Positions 11,675-21,291 of a DNA stretch of 64,000 nucleotides are shown in pieces. The notes under the pieces are model-generated. The model was not told the origin of the DNA. It saw only the letters and a list, made by a program, of their open reading frames with translations, and searched no databases. A program made the translations under genes and the position numbers. The first letter of the stretch is position 1. The number at the start of each line of letters is the position of its first letter. The stretch is from Rhizophagus clarus (taxonomy: Eukaryota > Glomeromycota > Glomeromycetes > Glomerales > Glomeraceae). The DNA is taken from assembly GCA_015698045.1 (NCBI GenBank), contig BLAL01000004.1:620001-684000 (forward strand). Direction: 5' to 3'.

Positions 11675-12645
11675 ACGACAGATATTGGGATCATCGACTC
11701 CGATAATTATATAGTTAAATTTTAATGATAAAATACAAATTTCGTTACAATGTTATAAATTTGAATTTTTATATTGGTAATCGACTGAAAATTATATACT
11801 ACAAATAATTAATCCACATCGGAATCTTAAAAAAGATTTTATTTTTTTATAAAAATTACTCATTATATCAATCATTATTATTACTTAAATACTTTAAAAA
11901 CATATTGTGTTGATTTTAAAGGTATGATCAATTTTTGAATAATTAAATGTTTTAAAATCCGTTCATATTATTTATTGTTATTCTTTAAATATTAGGTTTG
12001 TTCAACAAATTATATTTTTAAATGAAGTAGTATCACAAATTGAATTGTTTGAATCATTGAAATTATTATTGAAAATTTCGTTTTTAGTCCTAAATTTAAT
12101 ATAACACTATATCCCGTCAACAATTATTAAAATATTGTAAAAATATCAATTTCCTTCATTTGAGTGAAATTGTAAGTCAGATTACTTATCTAATATGTAA
12201 CTTGATTGAAAATAATAAACATAATCTTAATTATCTTTTAATCAGCACGCGAGATAATAATGATAAAACTGATTGCAATCCAATCATATTACAACAACCC
12301 TCCCTTCTAAATTAGAATATTTAAACTTGCATCTTCATATTAAGAAAAGTGATTTGAAATATTTCTAAAAAATTCTCAAGATACTTTTGTTAAGAAATTA
12401 TTGATCTATAATGAGGACCAAAATATTTTACCCTCTATAGAAGAATATATCATGAAAAAGAAGAGGATTCTTTTTATGATTCTTTATATGCAGTAACGTT
12501 ATATGATTATGTAGATCATAGTAGGGATTTGTTTTCATTGAATAATGAAGTAAGGAAATTTAGGTTTTATAATGTTAAAGTGCAAAGCTACCATGACTCG
12601 GTGATTGACATATCACATATATACGATTTTTTTAAAGGAAAATAA
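11675..12645 (+). pseudogene. F-box/LRR pseudogene
   Basis: A relic of the paralogue family seen at 24-46 kb. About 11675-11740 retains the upstream block (CGACAGATATTGGGATC, then ACTCCGA), but the F-box region is deleted. From about 11795 the sequence follows the family: QIIN.HRNLKK, the EQLNVLKSVHIIYCYSLN segment near 11930-12000, then QQIINLTKPF-like, CKNINFLHLSEI and NHNLNYLLI equivalents. It ends with EVRKFRFYNVKVQSYHDSV and a stop at 12645. Several frameshifts and stops break it. The 3' flank resembles that of the paralogues, so the whole transcription unit was duplicated before decay. Confidence 0.8.
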
Positions 12646-13554
12646 TTAATTATTTAGCAGCAATTAAATATATAAATAAGTTATTAATAAATTTACTTAT
12701 TCTAAATAAAATAGTCGCTTATTTTAAAGTAAGGTTTAACTTTTTATTATTTATTTATTTCAGATATCGCTTGTTACAAAGAGATTAAGGGAACTAAGAC
12801 ACGTTATTAAACGTGCATTAATAAGTTCTAACTATATTAACTAACCTGCTGTTACTACGAACTACTCTGACAAGGATCCAAAAAAGAAAACAACTAAAGG
12901 TGCAAGAAATAAAAATTCCTTGGTTCTAACCCGTCATATGTATATACGATTATATATGGAATGATGCATTTATTAAAAGGTCCCAAATGTTTTTGTATGA
13001 AAATGTTGAATAAAAGACTGGATCATTAAAGATCCAGGCGAACACGTTTCACAATAAGAATCGTGGACGATATCAATGATTGTCGAATACGCCTGTGAAG
13101 CGGACAATTATTTAATCGGAGTTGTGAAACCATTTTGGTATCAGGAGGTAGAGTTCTGCGAGGAAAAACAACTTAATTTGTATGTGCAGATTAAAATATT
13201 TTCCCACGTTACTAAGAAAAAAAAAATCCATCGTTATTAAAAACTTGAGATAAGAGTTGATCAAATTGGATAAAGTAAAAGAAATTGTTAGATCGACGAT
13301 GAGCGACATCCTCATTCACTCTCGTAATTTTCTTCCCTGTAAAAAAAATCGATCCGTGAAAGGCTCATTTTTACAGGAAGGACGGATTAAATTTTTTTAT
13401 AAGGCTTAGGAGAATAGTTTGATACTGGAGGAGGCATAGAATGCATGTATGTAAATCAAGTTCCGGCTTGCGTAAATCGACCTTGTGAACTTTCAAATAG
13501 TACTCATGAAATTGCCACAAAAGTTGGATGGAAGTGGTGGCAACCCTTTCTTCT
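12646..13554. other. Intergenic, with a coding-like stretch on the plus strand
   Basis: No complete gene. From ATG 13076 a plus-strand frame reads through a Cys- and aromatic-containing peptide (YACEADNYLIG, then PFWYQEVEFCEE), and about 13430-13558 has another open frame with GWKWWQPFLL before a stop at 13556-13558. They could be exons of one unrecognised gene or relics. No clear splice sites join them, so they are not called as a gene. Confidence 0.3.
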
Positions 13555-13980
13555 TTAGACGTTTCTTGATATTATGATGTCGTCTGCGAAAATTTTGGCA
13601 TCATCTGGAGCTTTTAATATAACAATAACGGAATAATAACGGTTAATTTGCTTGATTTCAGCCGTGGTAAGACCATCGAAATTGGTCGGCGTATGTTTGA
13701 TCGTCTTAATCGACGCCGCACCACGACCAGTCAACCACCCTGGGCGGTTGAATGTGTAAGTAGTAAGTAACGGTACATCGTTAAATGTACCCTTTTCTAG
13801 TTTAAGAAACATGCAAATTTGTTTATTCAAACGTGCAATCTGTTGATTCGAACGAACTATATTGAACTTGAGGTTACGGTATTCTTTGTAGAACCGAAAT
13901 TTATATCGAAGTACGAAAATCCTGTTTCTCCTTACATTAAAGTAAGGTTTAACTTGATCGATCAAAATATAATTGATCAC
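13555..13980 (-). CDS. Hypothetical protein, 141 aa
   Basis: An uninterrupted minus-strand ORF with ordinary amino-acid composition. The N-terminal half (residues about 18-62) is basic, with RRNRIFVLRYKFRFYKEYR and a possible helical SNQQIARLNKQICMFL. The C-terminal half contains GWLTGRGAASIKTIKH and ends DAKIFADDIIISRNV. I do not recognise the family; no signal peptide, membrane segment or catalytic motif is evident. The start ATG at 13980 is the first in frame. Its stop codon overlaps the end of a plus-strand open frame (13556-13558), so the two may be tail-to-tail or one may be a shadow. It could be an exon or remnant of a larger gene. Confidence 0.4.
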   Translation of the reverse strand: MINYILIDQVKPYFNVRRNRIFVLRYKFRFYKEYRNLKFNIVRSNQQIARLNKQICMFLKLEKGTFNDVPLLTTYTFNRPGWLTGRGAASIKTIKHTPTNFDGLTTAEIKQINRYYSVIVILKAPDDAKIFADDIIISRNV

Positions 13981-15376
13981 TAATAATCGACCATGCGATT
14001 AATAAATAAAATCGAGCAATTAATCATTGACCGAGGTATTTATATTTTTATATTAATCATATTCATATCAGCATTCATAGCTCATTTTCAATGTAATAGA
14101 CATACGGAGTTAACTATAAATCAATCATTTATTGGTTGATATTAAAACATGAATTAGCATGCCAGTCATTTAATTGACCAATACAAATGTCCCCTAATAT
14201 TTCAGGGACTTCCATCAATTATAATCTTATTTCTTTTTAACAGATGTCGCATCACCGTGTGTTAAATTGACCATTATGGGCATAAATGACATACTAGATG
14301 ACTCATCATATATCTAATAAAGTTACTAGAAATGTTTGTATTTATAATATCATAGCTCGGAGAAAGTGTACGCATCTGAAATCATCAAAGCTTTCAATTT
14401 TCCTACGAAATTCTTATAAGAGAACTTTTTCTAATTTTCATTTTTCTTTGTACTTTTTCTTATTATGTCATATTCTTATTTTTTGACTTTTCCTTTGTAA
14501 TATTTCTGGTTTAGCCACTTTAACAATCTTTTAATTTTTACGAAGTTATTAAGATATTAACATGATTTCAATAGCTAACTTTTTTGGAGTGTAAACTTCT
14601 AAAAACTGTATGTTCTGTCAAGAAAAATGGATTCCGATGAAAATGTTCCATTTTATGTAAAGTCACATGTATATTATAATATTAACAACTCAATAATCTT
14701 TAAAAAGAATATTGATTGAAAGAAAAAATAGCTTATAAACCTTTTCGTTCAATCAATCTTCTTTTTAAACTTTTTCATTCAACCAACCTTCAATTTTAAA
14801 CTTTTTCCTTCAATTAACCTTCTTTTTTAAACTATTTTTAAACTTTTCTTTCGATCAACCTTCTTTTTAACTTTTTCTTTCGACCAACCTTTCCTCTTTA
14901 TTTTTCCTTTCCCTCTCTCATTCTTTTCCTTTCCTATCCCATACTTTTCATTTCCTCTCTTTCGTAACTACATTTTCTCTCTCCTTCGTTCTTCCTTTTT
15001 TTTATTCTTATAACTTACTTTCACTATTTTTTTTTTTACTTTTTTAGAATATCTTTGAACATAGGCTTGTATATATATTTTTTTTAAAACCCTCGTCTTT
15101 TGAACACGTCCATTTTTCCTTCTTCTTAAACAGTTGGTTCTTTTGCTTTTTGGACGTGTGAGAAACTCAATGGAATTTTTCTTCTTTTAATTATTATATA
15201 ATGAACTAACACCTTAATTTTTCTCTTTCCAGGCTGTTGGATATATGGAATTTTGGCGAGAAATCAAAAGTCTTTTGATTATTCTTTAATAAAATAGTTT
15301 ACTTAAGTTTTGCTTTTTCTTTTCCTTAGGTAATAAGGTCTTTGGACATAGTATATTTTGATGAGGAATTAGGAAT
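13981..15376. other. Intergenic region with pyrimidine-rich repeats
   Basis: No gene supported. The section 14700-15130 is strongly T/C-rich on the plus strand and includes the short tandem repeat listed separately. The 17-mer TTAAAGTAAGGTTTAAC, seen at about 12724 and again near 13937, flanks the hypothetical ORF. Confidence 0.45.
14736..14895 (+). repeat. ~34-bp imperfect tandem repeat
   Basis: About five units of the form AAACTTTTTC, TTCAACCAACCTTC and a T run succeed each other with substitutions and small indels, all pyrimidine-rich on this strand. Confidence 0.55.
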
Positions 15377-16026
15377 CCCTATAAAAAATAAATGTCCGGA
15401 AAATGTTATCAAAAATGTCTGAAAAATGTCCGGAATAAATCTGATGTGTCCGGAAAATGTCCACTTTTTTGGTACATGTCTGACACACTTCTAATACTTA
15501 AAATTTTGACATGTCCTAACTTTGTCCAGAATTCGTCCAGTATTTGTTCGGTATAAAATTTTGGACAAATTCTGGACAGTTAAACCTGGACAAATTCTGG
15601 ACATAGTAAAAAAACCAGATAGACAAATTCCGGACATGAAAAAGTTCAGGACAAATTCTGGATACTATTTCCAAAAAAGGATAAATTAATTTTGTAAAAA
15701 AATGCAAAAATCACAAAACTGACATTCAAAATCTTTTCTGTCGTACTAATTAAAATTGCAGAGCAGGCAAAAATACTATATATCTATGATATAAAAATTT
15801 TGGGTTGAGGAATAATGATGATCATCTATCCATTGATCATCTTTTATGGCAAAATTTTACGAAAATACATTTCCGGACAATTTCAGGACAATTTCCTAAT
15901 ATCCCGAAAATGCAGTGTTTTCGGAACAGTTTCCGGACACACAGTGTCCAGAATTTCCGGACAATTATTTAGACAATTTTTCCGGACATTTTCTCGACAT
16001 TATCTGGACACTTATTTTTTATAGGG
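15377..16026 (-). mobile_element. 650-bp TIR element with TGTCCGGA arrays, copy 1
   Basis: The ends are CCCTATAAAAAATAA and its complement TTATTTTTTATAGGG, flanked by a 3-bp duplication AAT (15374-15376 and 16027-16029). Both arms hold many copies of TGTCC(A/G)GAA in either orientation; the middle of about 160 bp is unique and includes the palindrome GATGATCA/TGATCATC. It is nearly identical to 30805-31454 but inverted. No transposase is encoded, so it is non-autonomous. The 3-bp duplication and dense subterminal motifs recall CACTA/EnSpm-type elements, but the TIR does not start CACTA, so the superfamily is open. Confidence 0.85.
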
Positions 16027-16474
16027 AATGTTTTTCTTCTTTTTTTGGACAGTTTGGACTTTCTTTAACAAAACAATTGCTAGTGTTTCGTTCTATTTTT
16101 CTTTAGGCTGTCTGATTCTGACTTCTAAGTTTCAAAAAATATTGAAGCTTAATAAAAGTTTCTTTAAGAAGAAGAGAATAAGAAAAAAAAGTTTTGAAAA
16201 CTCTCAAAACTAACTCATGGATTCAAAGCCAAATCCAGAACTGGATCCTACAAAATATAAAAAGTATATAATTTTTAGTAAAGTTTCTTTTTTTTTACAG
16301 GTCTAACTCAAATTGTTGAATTCTTATGTAAGTTTCCAAGTAATTGATTTTGAAAATTCGTTTTTATTTTTTTTCTTTTTATTAAAATTTCTTTACTTCC
16401 TCTTTTTATAGGTTTTGGAGTTTCAGTGATTTTAATGAAACGAAAAATAGTATATAAGGTTTTGCTGTTGGTAT
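16027..16474. other. Spacer between TIR element and LTR retrotransposon
   Basis: T-rich DNA with no gene recognised. GTAT at 16471-16474 is the left target duplication of the retrotransposon. Confidence 0.5.
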
Positions 16475-16930
16475 TGTCGTATCTGATCACGTGACTTCGT
16501 TGATCAATGTCACCGATGTCATAAATGAATGACATAGCATACATAGGTAATATTGCACACATTATAGATATATCATATATTTTTAATATAGCATAAATGG
16601 CATATATGTATTATTTTTGTTCTATGTAAGATATTTATGATTTATTATTGTTATATTTGCAATTGTTATAAATAAAGCTCTGGATTTATTCCAGACAAGG
16701 CATGTTCATAAGTTCTCTTCAAGCCTTTATTTTATTAATATTTTTATTTTTGATTGTTAAGTTATCTCTTTACTTGTGATGAATACCTGAGAATCTGAAG
16801 TACTGGAATTGGTATTACACATTTGATTGAGATTTTTACAAGTTGTATTTAAAGTATTGATAAATAAACCTTCTGCTACCACAAAATAATAATTGTTAGC
16901 GATTGCTAACATCAAAGAACTGACCCAACA
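16475..16930 (+). repeat. 5' LTR of Ty3/Gypsy element
   Basis: 456 bp, starting TGTCGTATC and ending GACCCAACA. It contains AATAAA at 16671-16676 and, just after it, the hairpin TCTGGA-TTTAT-TCCAGA, a plausible 3' processing region. It also carries the palindrome ATCACGTGA near its start. It differs from the 3' LTR by two T/C changes (near 16636 and 16796). Confidence 0.95.
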
Positions 16931-16932
16931 AT

Positions 16933-16948
16933 TGGTGCCTTCTGCCAG
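16933..16948 (+). promoter_or_regulatory. Primer-binding site
   Basis: TGGTGCCTTCTGCCAG begins two bases after the LTR and has the TGG start expected of a site complementary to a tRNA 3' end with CCA. The primer tRNA would have an acceptor starting GCCTTCT; I cannot name it. Confidence 0.65.
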
Positions 16949-16981
16949 AAAAATAATCCCCCTCGTTACCCTATATTTTTT

Positions 16982-18513
16982 ATGTTTCAAGCCCATTTTG
17001 ATCGCAATACCTTACACGACGCTATTCACAGACAATTAAATCTAGATAACGTCGCAGCCTATCATCGTGATTATTCGTGCAATAATTGCTACCCCTCCGA
17101 AATACCCTTAACTCCTACATTCCAACACTTTTTAGATTGGATTGTATCTAATTATCCACTTATAGGATACACCCGATTTACTCAACAACATTTCGAGGAA
17201 GTTGCTTATTCAACCGACATCTCGGACCTTAATAATACCCTGCAAAATTTATTCTTTAGTATAAGATACGCTGATTTAGAACTTATCGATTATACACTTT
17301 TGCGTCAAGACTTTATCAACGCATATAATCTAACTAACGGTTTCCAACAAGACCCAAACGAAGTCCTATACCAAGTCAGTGAAACTGCCGCGTCTCCTGA
17401 ACCAGAAAACTTAAGTGGTACCTCGTCAGAATCGTCCGAAGAGGACCTACAACAACTTCACATCCCACTACCACCTGTATACAACACACCCAATAACCCA
17501 GTTCCATTAGCTCTAGTAGTGAACAATAACATGGCACAACCAAACCAGCAAGACTTTCAGCAATTAAGGGCAGCTATCGCTGCGTTGACTCAGGCATTGC
17601 CAAATACTAACAATGCCTTGGCCGGAAATACTCAAGCAATAAATAATCCACCAAGGAGAGAAGGGAGGGTAGCTGAACTACCATACTTCTATGGTGGTAA
17701 CCAGGACCCGATAGCATGGTTGAAGGATTTTACACGAGCGTGCAATGCTAATGGCATTGCAAACAATCAAAAATTGGAAGTAGTACCGGCATATTTAAAA
17801 AGTGCTGCCTCCACTTGGTGGAATGCTAATCAAGCACTGCCGAATAATGATCCGAATAAGGTTACTGCGTGGACTGGTAACAATAATAACACCGACTTTA
17901 TTCAGAACTTCCCGACGGCATTCAGGACCCAGACCTTGGTCAAAATTTGGACAACCGAGCTTGAGCAAAGACGCCAGCAACCAGGGGAAGACGTTAACAC
18001 ATATGCGGCTGCATTACAAGAATTATATCGAAGGGTTGAAACAAACGCCTTTGTACACCCTGAGGCAATCAAGGCTTGTAAATTCGTTAACGGATTATTA
18101 CCAGATTTGTATGTTACGGTAAAACCGCATAATGATCAGACCTGGAACGGTGCTGTTGATAGGGCAAAGGCATACGAATTAACTCACCAAGACCAACATG
18201 CGGTTAATGCATATTTAAATAAATTTGCCCCACCCGGTGCAAGTGCCCAATCTGACGATTTATACAAGGCGATCCAGGAGCTTACTAAGCAGGTCCAACA
18301 ATTAAGCGCAGGAAACCGGGGAAATCGAAACAATTATCAACGAATGGCCTCACAGTCAAACAATCGGCCGCAGCAACAAAGTAGAGTAACATGCTATTCT
18401 TGCGGTCAACCAGAACATATTGTCAGATTTTGCCCAGCTCGAGACAATGGCGTGGTACCCCCTAATAATAATAATAATAGCAGTGGAGGTATCGGGCACT
18501 TCAATGGTAGTAA
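16982..18513 (+). CDS. gag: Gag polyprotein (3' end displaced by inversion)
   Basis: Structural capsid/nucleocapsid protein of the Ty3/Gypsy element. The ATG at 16982 lies 51 bp after the LTR. Residues about 215-420 form a capsid-like helical region containing the retrotransposon-gag signature (AYLKSAASTWW, then EQRRQQPGEDVNTYAAALQELY). A CCHC zinc knuckle follows, with C471, C474, H479 and C484, which binds the element RNA. The open frame on this strand runs on to a stop at 18551-18553, but coding beyond about 18513 is an artefact: the inversion breakpoint falls in the Asn/Gly/Ser-rich tail, and the true C-terminus is now on the minus strand (19435-19557). Gag itself is otherwise intact. Confidence 0.9.
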
Positions 18514-19443
18514 TATGGTGCGGCATCGTCTGACATTCTGTAGGGACTCATAAAATTTCGTCCTCCCATTTCAAGGTCAATTCGTTTGTTCCATAATCTA
18601 TATTGGCCTTAGTTTTTCTTAACCAATCATTTCCAACTATTGCAGCATAAAAATCTGCATCCGTGACTATAGCATCCATCGGTATTATTCGTCCCATAAT
18701 GTTTAAGGGTATTGCCGAAACTGCACCTAAAGGTCATCGCCGTTCTCCGTTCACATTGACCATAACTGTTTTCGATGCTCTGGTAATCTCCATCTGCAAG
18801 TCCTTTAGAAGTGTCAATGACATAATACTTCTGGCAGAGCCTGAATCTACGATTAGCGGGAACTTGATATGTTTTATCGAAGCTTCACAATAGAGAGCCG
18901 AGGATTTGTCATTACTTGGCTTGGATGTGTTAATAGCCATTAAGTCCTCAACTTCAGTAGCTTCGTTTTCATCTTTTTCCTCATTAGCCGTGGTTCTTTT
19001 TTCGGTTGTTTCATCCTTTTTCCTTACGATAGGCTTCCGTAGGTTTTTATTGACGGCCATGCGCAACTTAGGATTCATTGCTAATAATTGACCTACAGTT
19101 ATATCAGCGGGTTGGTCGAATAGTTGCTGGGTGGTGTATGGTTCGATCATCCTTTCGACAGGAGCTAATACTGGGTTTCTTTTCTTTTTCGTTACCTTCG
19201 TAATAGTTCCTTTCCTCTTTACTTCCTTCGCATTTTTCGTTTCTTGCTTCTTTATAGCGGCCACATTTTTAATTAGAAATTCTTCTTCCGTTTGCTTTTC
19301 CTTTACATGTCCTTGAGTCAGATCATGTCTAGCTTTCCTTCGGGTTATTCTTTTGGCGGGGTATGATTCTAACAAAGTAAGATTCGAGGGAATTGTTTCT
19401 TGGCTTGTACGCTCACCCTCATGAGATACGCCCTTTAGTTTAA
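18514..19443 (-). pseudogene. Pol N-terminus with retropepsin-like protease, in inverted block
   Basis: The minus-strand pol frame begins at the slippery site, passes through a Lys/Glu-rich linker and reaches the aspartic-protease core with the active-site triplet in VDSGSARSIM near 18845. It continues through the flap region (VNVNGERR) and a GRIIPMDAIVTDADFYAAIVGNDW stretch, with GNDWL close to the ILG-like motif of retropepsins. Two in-frame TGA codons interrupt it (18734-18736 and 18548-18550). The protease normally cleaves Gag-Pol in the particle. Here it is cut off from both gag and RT by the inversion. The open part 18734-19375 lacks an ATG near its beginning, as expected for a frame entered by shifting. 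Confidence 0.8.
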
Positions 19444-19557
19444 AGACTGGTCTCCTTGAGGCACCAATTGGGCTAGCAACTGCTGCAGCTGAGCAATTCC
19501 TTCATTTATGCTGTTTGATGGTGGAGGCGCAGTGTAATTGTTGCTACTGTTGGCGTT
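19435..19557 (-). CDS. C-terminal tail of Gag, in inverted block
   Basis: About 40 codons rich in Asn, Ser and Pro (YTAPPPSNSINEG, then IAQLQQLLAQLVPQG), ending in TAA at 19435-19437. They continue the Asn-rich tail of the plus-strand gag across the inversion junction. The stop sits directly after the slippery heptamer. Upstream minus-strand sequence beyond 19569 is merely antisense to pol. Confidence 0.75.
   Translation of the reverse strand, partial: NANSSNNYTAPPPSNSINEGIAQLQQLLAQLVPQGDQSLN
19438..19444 (-). promoter_or_regulatory. -1 ribosomal frameshift heptamer
   Basis: On the minus strand the Gag frame reads T TTA AAC TAA. This is the canonical X XXY YYZ slippery heptamer with the gag stop immediately after. 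Slipping back one base yields TTT AAA CTA AAG and enters the protease frame, which is open from there. The match of heptamer, stop and next frame makes programmed -1 frameshifting the likely mode of Gag-Pol synthesis in this family. A downstream pseudoknot was not modelled. Confidence 0.75.
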
Positions 19558-19569
19558 ACTGTTATTGAG

Positions 19570-21204
19570 GAAGATGAAGATGTTGAAGAGGAAACAGTAG
19601 AAGAAGAAGCAGACGAAGCAATAGAAGAATCGGAAGAGGAATACGAGACTGAGGACGACGAAAAGCAACAAGAACAATTGTATTGCAATACTCAATTTAT
19701 AACGCGGGAACGAGCGCAAGAAATTGAGCAAGACTTAAAGGAGAATAAATTAATTGAAAACGAATGTTATTACCAATACAAGGAAGTCGAAAAGGGGACG
19801 TTCCATGTAGGGGATCTAAACGATGAACAATGACGAATGTTCCAGGAATTTATGAATCGGTATGTTAACCTATTCGCGTGGGAGTCTGACGATTTTGGAC
19901 GAACCTCAGTGGTCAAACATGGCATTGACACTGGGAACGCGGTTCCGGTTAAACAAAGATTTTATCGAACATCATACAAAAACCAATTATTCATAAAAGA
20001 GGAAATCCAGCGACTCTTAAAAGCAGGATTAATTGTGCCGTCTAGGAATCAATGGACTTCGCCGGTAGTAGTCGTTGAAAAAAAAAATGGAAAGAAGCGC
20101 TTGTGCGTTGACTACCGGAAGTTGAACAAGGTAACTAAACGTGACTGTTACCCTTTGCCTCGGATTGATGATATGTTAGAAACCTTGTCGGGATCCCAGT
20201 GGTTTTCGTCGTTAGATTTAGCCAGCGGATTCTGGCAAGTGGAGTTGGACCAAAAAGACCGAGAAAAGTCCACATTCATTACGAGATTCAGCACTTATGA
20301 GTTTACTGTCATGCCGTTTGGACTTTGCAATGCTTCTGCCACATTCCAACGCCTCATGGATATTGTGTTGCGAGACATCCTTTGGCAATTTGTTGTAGTC
20401 TATATCGACGATATAAATGTGGGATCAAAAACGTTCGAAGAGCACCTGTTGCATTTAGAGCAAGTGTTCTCACGATTGGCGCAAGCCGGATTAAAGTTGA
20501 GTCCAGAAAAATGTTTCTTCTTTAAGGATGAAATACCATTCTTAGGACATGTTGTAAGTCGTCATGGTATCCAAACTGATCCTGAAAAATTAAGGGTTAT
20601 CAAGGAATTCCCCATCCCTAAGGACTTGACACAATTACGAGGCTTCATTGCCTTAGCATCCTACTATCGGAAGTTCGTTAAAAACTTCTCGCGCATAGTT
20701 GAACCTTTAAATAGGCTTTTAAAAAAGAATACTCCTTTTGTTTGGGGGAATGATCAAGTCGATTCTTTTGAATATTTAAAGACTTGTTTGATGACTCCAC
20801 CTATTCTTTCGTATCCTAATTTCGAAAAACCTTTTATTTTATATACTGACGCCTCCACTTTTGCTCTGGGAGCAATTTTATCTCAAAAAAATGAAGATAA
20901 AAAGGAACGCGTTATTGCATATGCTAGTCGCACTTTAGGCAAGCATGAAAGAAACTATGGAATAACTGAACTTGAATGCTTAGCGGTAGTGTGGGCCGTT
21001 AAACATTTTCATCATTATCTGCATGGACAGAAGTTTACAGTGATTACTGACCATGCAGCACTACGATATCTTCTCAATTTATCAAATCCGACTGGACGAC
21101 TTGGCAGATGGCTTATGTTTTTAAACTCATATAACTTAGAAATTATTAACCGCCCTGGAAAACAACATACAAATGTAGATACTTTAAGCCGGATAATACA
21201 TTAA
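19570..21204 (+). pseudogene. pol: Reverse transcriptase-RNase H part of pol
   Basis: Plus-strand pol resumes at the inversion junction with an acidic linker (EEDEDVEEETVEEE) and is interrupted by TGA at 19831-19833. From ATG 19837 a 455-residue open frame holds the whole RT: LDLASGFWQVEL, FTVMPFGLCNASATFQRLM and the catalytic YIDD (Y189-D192). The connection and RNase H follow, with LYTDAS (D338), the ELECLAVVWAVKHF segment and ITDHAAL. The enzyme copies element RNA into DNA and degrades the template. The TGA separates it from the protease, so the polyprotein cannot be made intact. The frame ends in the usual post-RNase H DTLSR motif and then two stops. Confidence 0.92.
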
Positions 21205-21291
21205 TAAGAAGTTTCATTTTAAATTTATATTTTTAATTCTCTTGCAATTTTTGGACTTTATTTTTGGATAACCCCTTTTTTGATTTAACGA
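21205..21291 (+). other. Spacer between RNase H and integrase
   Basis: 87 bp, T-rich, with stops, separating the RNase H end from the integrase start at ATG 21292. In most Ty3/Gypsy elements these domains are fused. It could be a small intron, a decayed linker or a real split ORF; no convincing GT-AG pair with a branch site was found. Confidence 0.5.

Larger units (their letters stand above)
18501..19569 (-). other. Inverted internal segment of the Ty3/Gypsy element
   Basis: This block encodes the end of Gag, the Gag-Pol shift site and the protease, all on the minus strand, between plus-strand gag and plus-strand RT. Its ends carry a 13-bp imperfect inverted repeat: TCAATGGTAGTAA at 18501-18513 against TTACTGTTATTGA at 19557-19569 (10 of 13 match). 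The two arms are codon-aligned on both sides, so turning the block round would restore both reading frames without gain or loss of bases. That makes a clean inversion the simplest explanation; misassembly must be ruled out. Confidence 0.88.

Noticed and set aside
15516..15707. 63-codon ORF repeated identically at 31124-31315 and in a variant at 39614-39823
   Set aside because: It is the translation of the TGTCCAGAATTTG repeats in the TIR element arms; identity reflects the mobile element, and no ORF runs from end to end of the element.
16757..16996. Minus-strand ORF across the 5' LTR end
   Set aside because: Antisense to the LTR, primer-binding site and gag start; no support as a gene.
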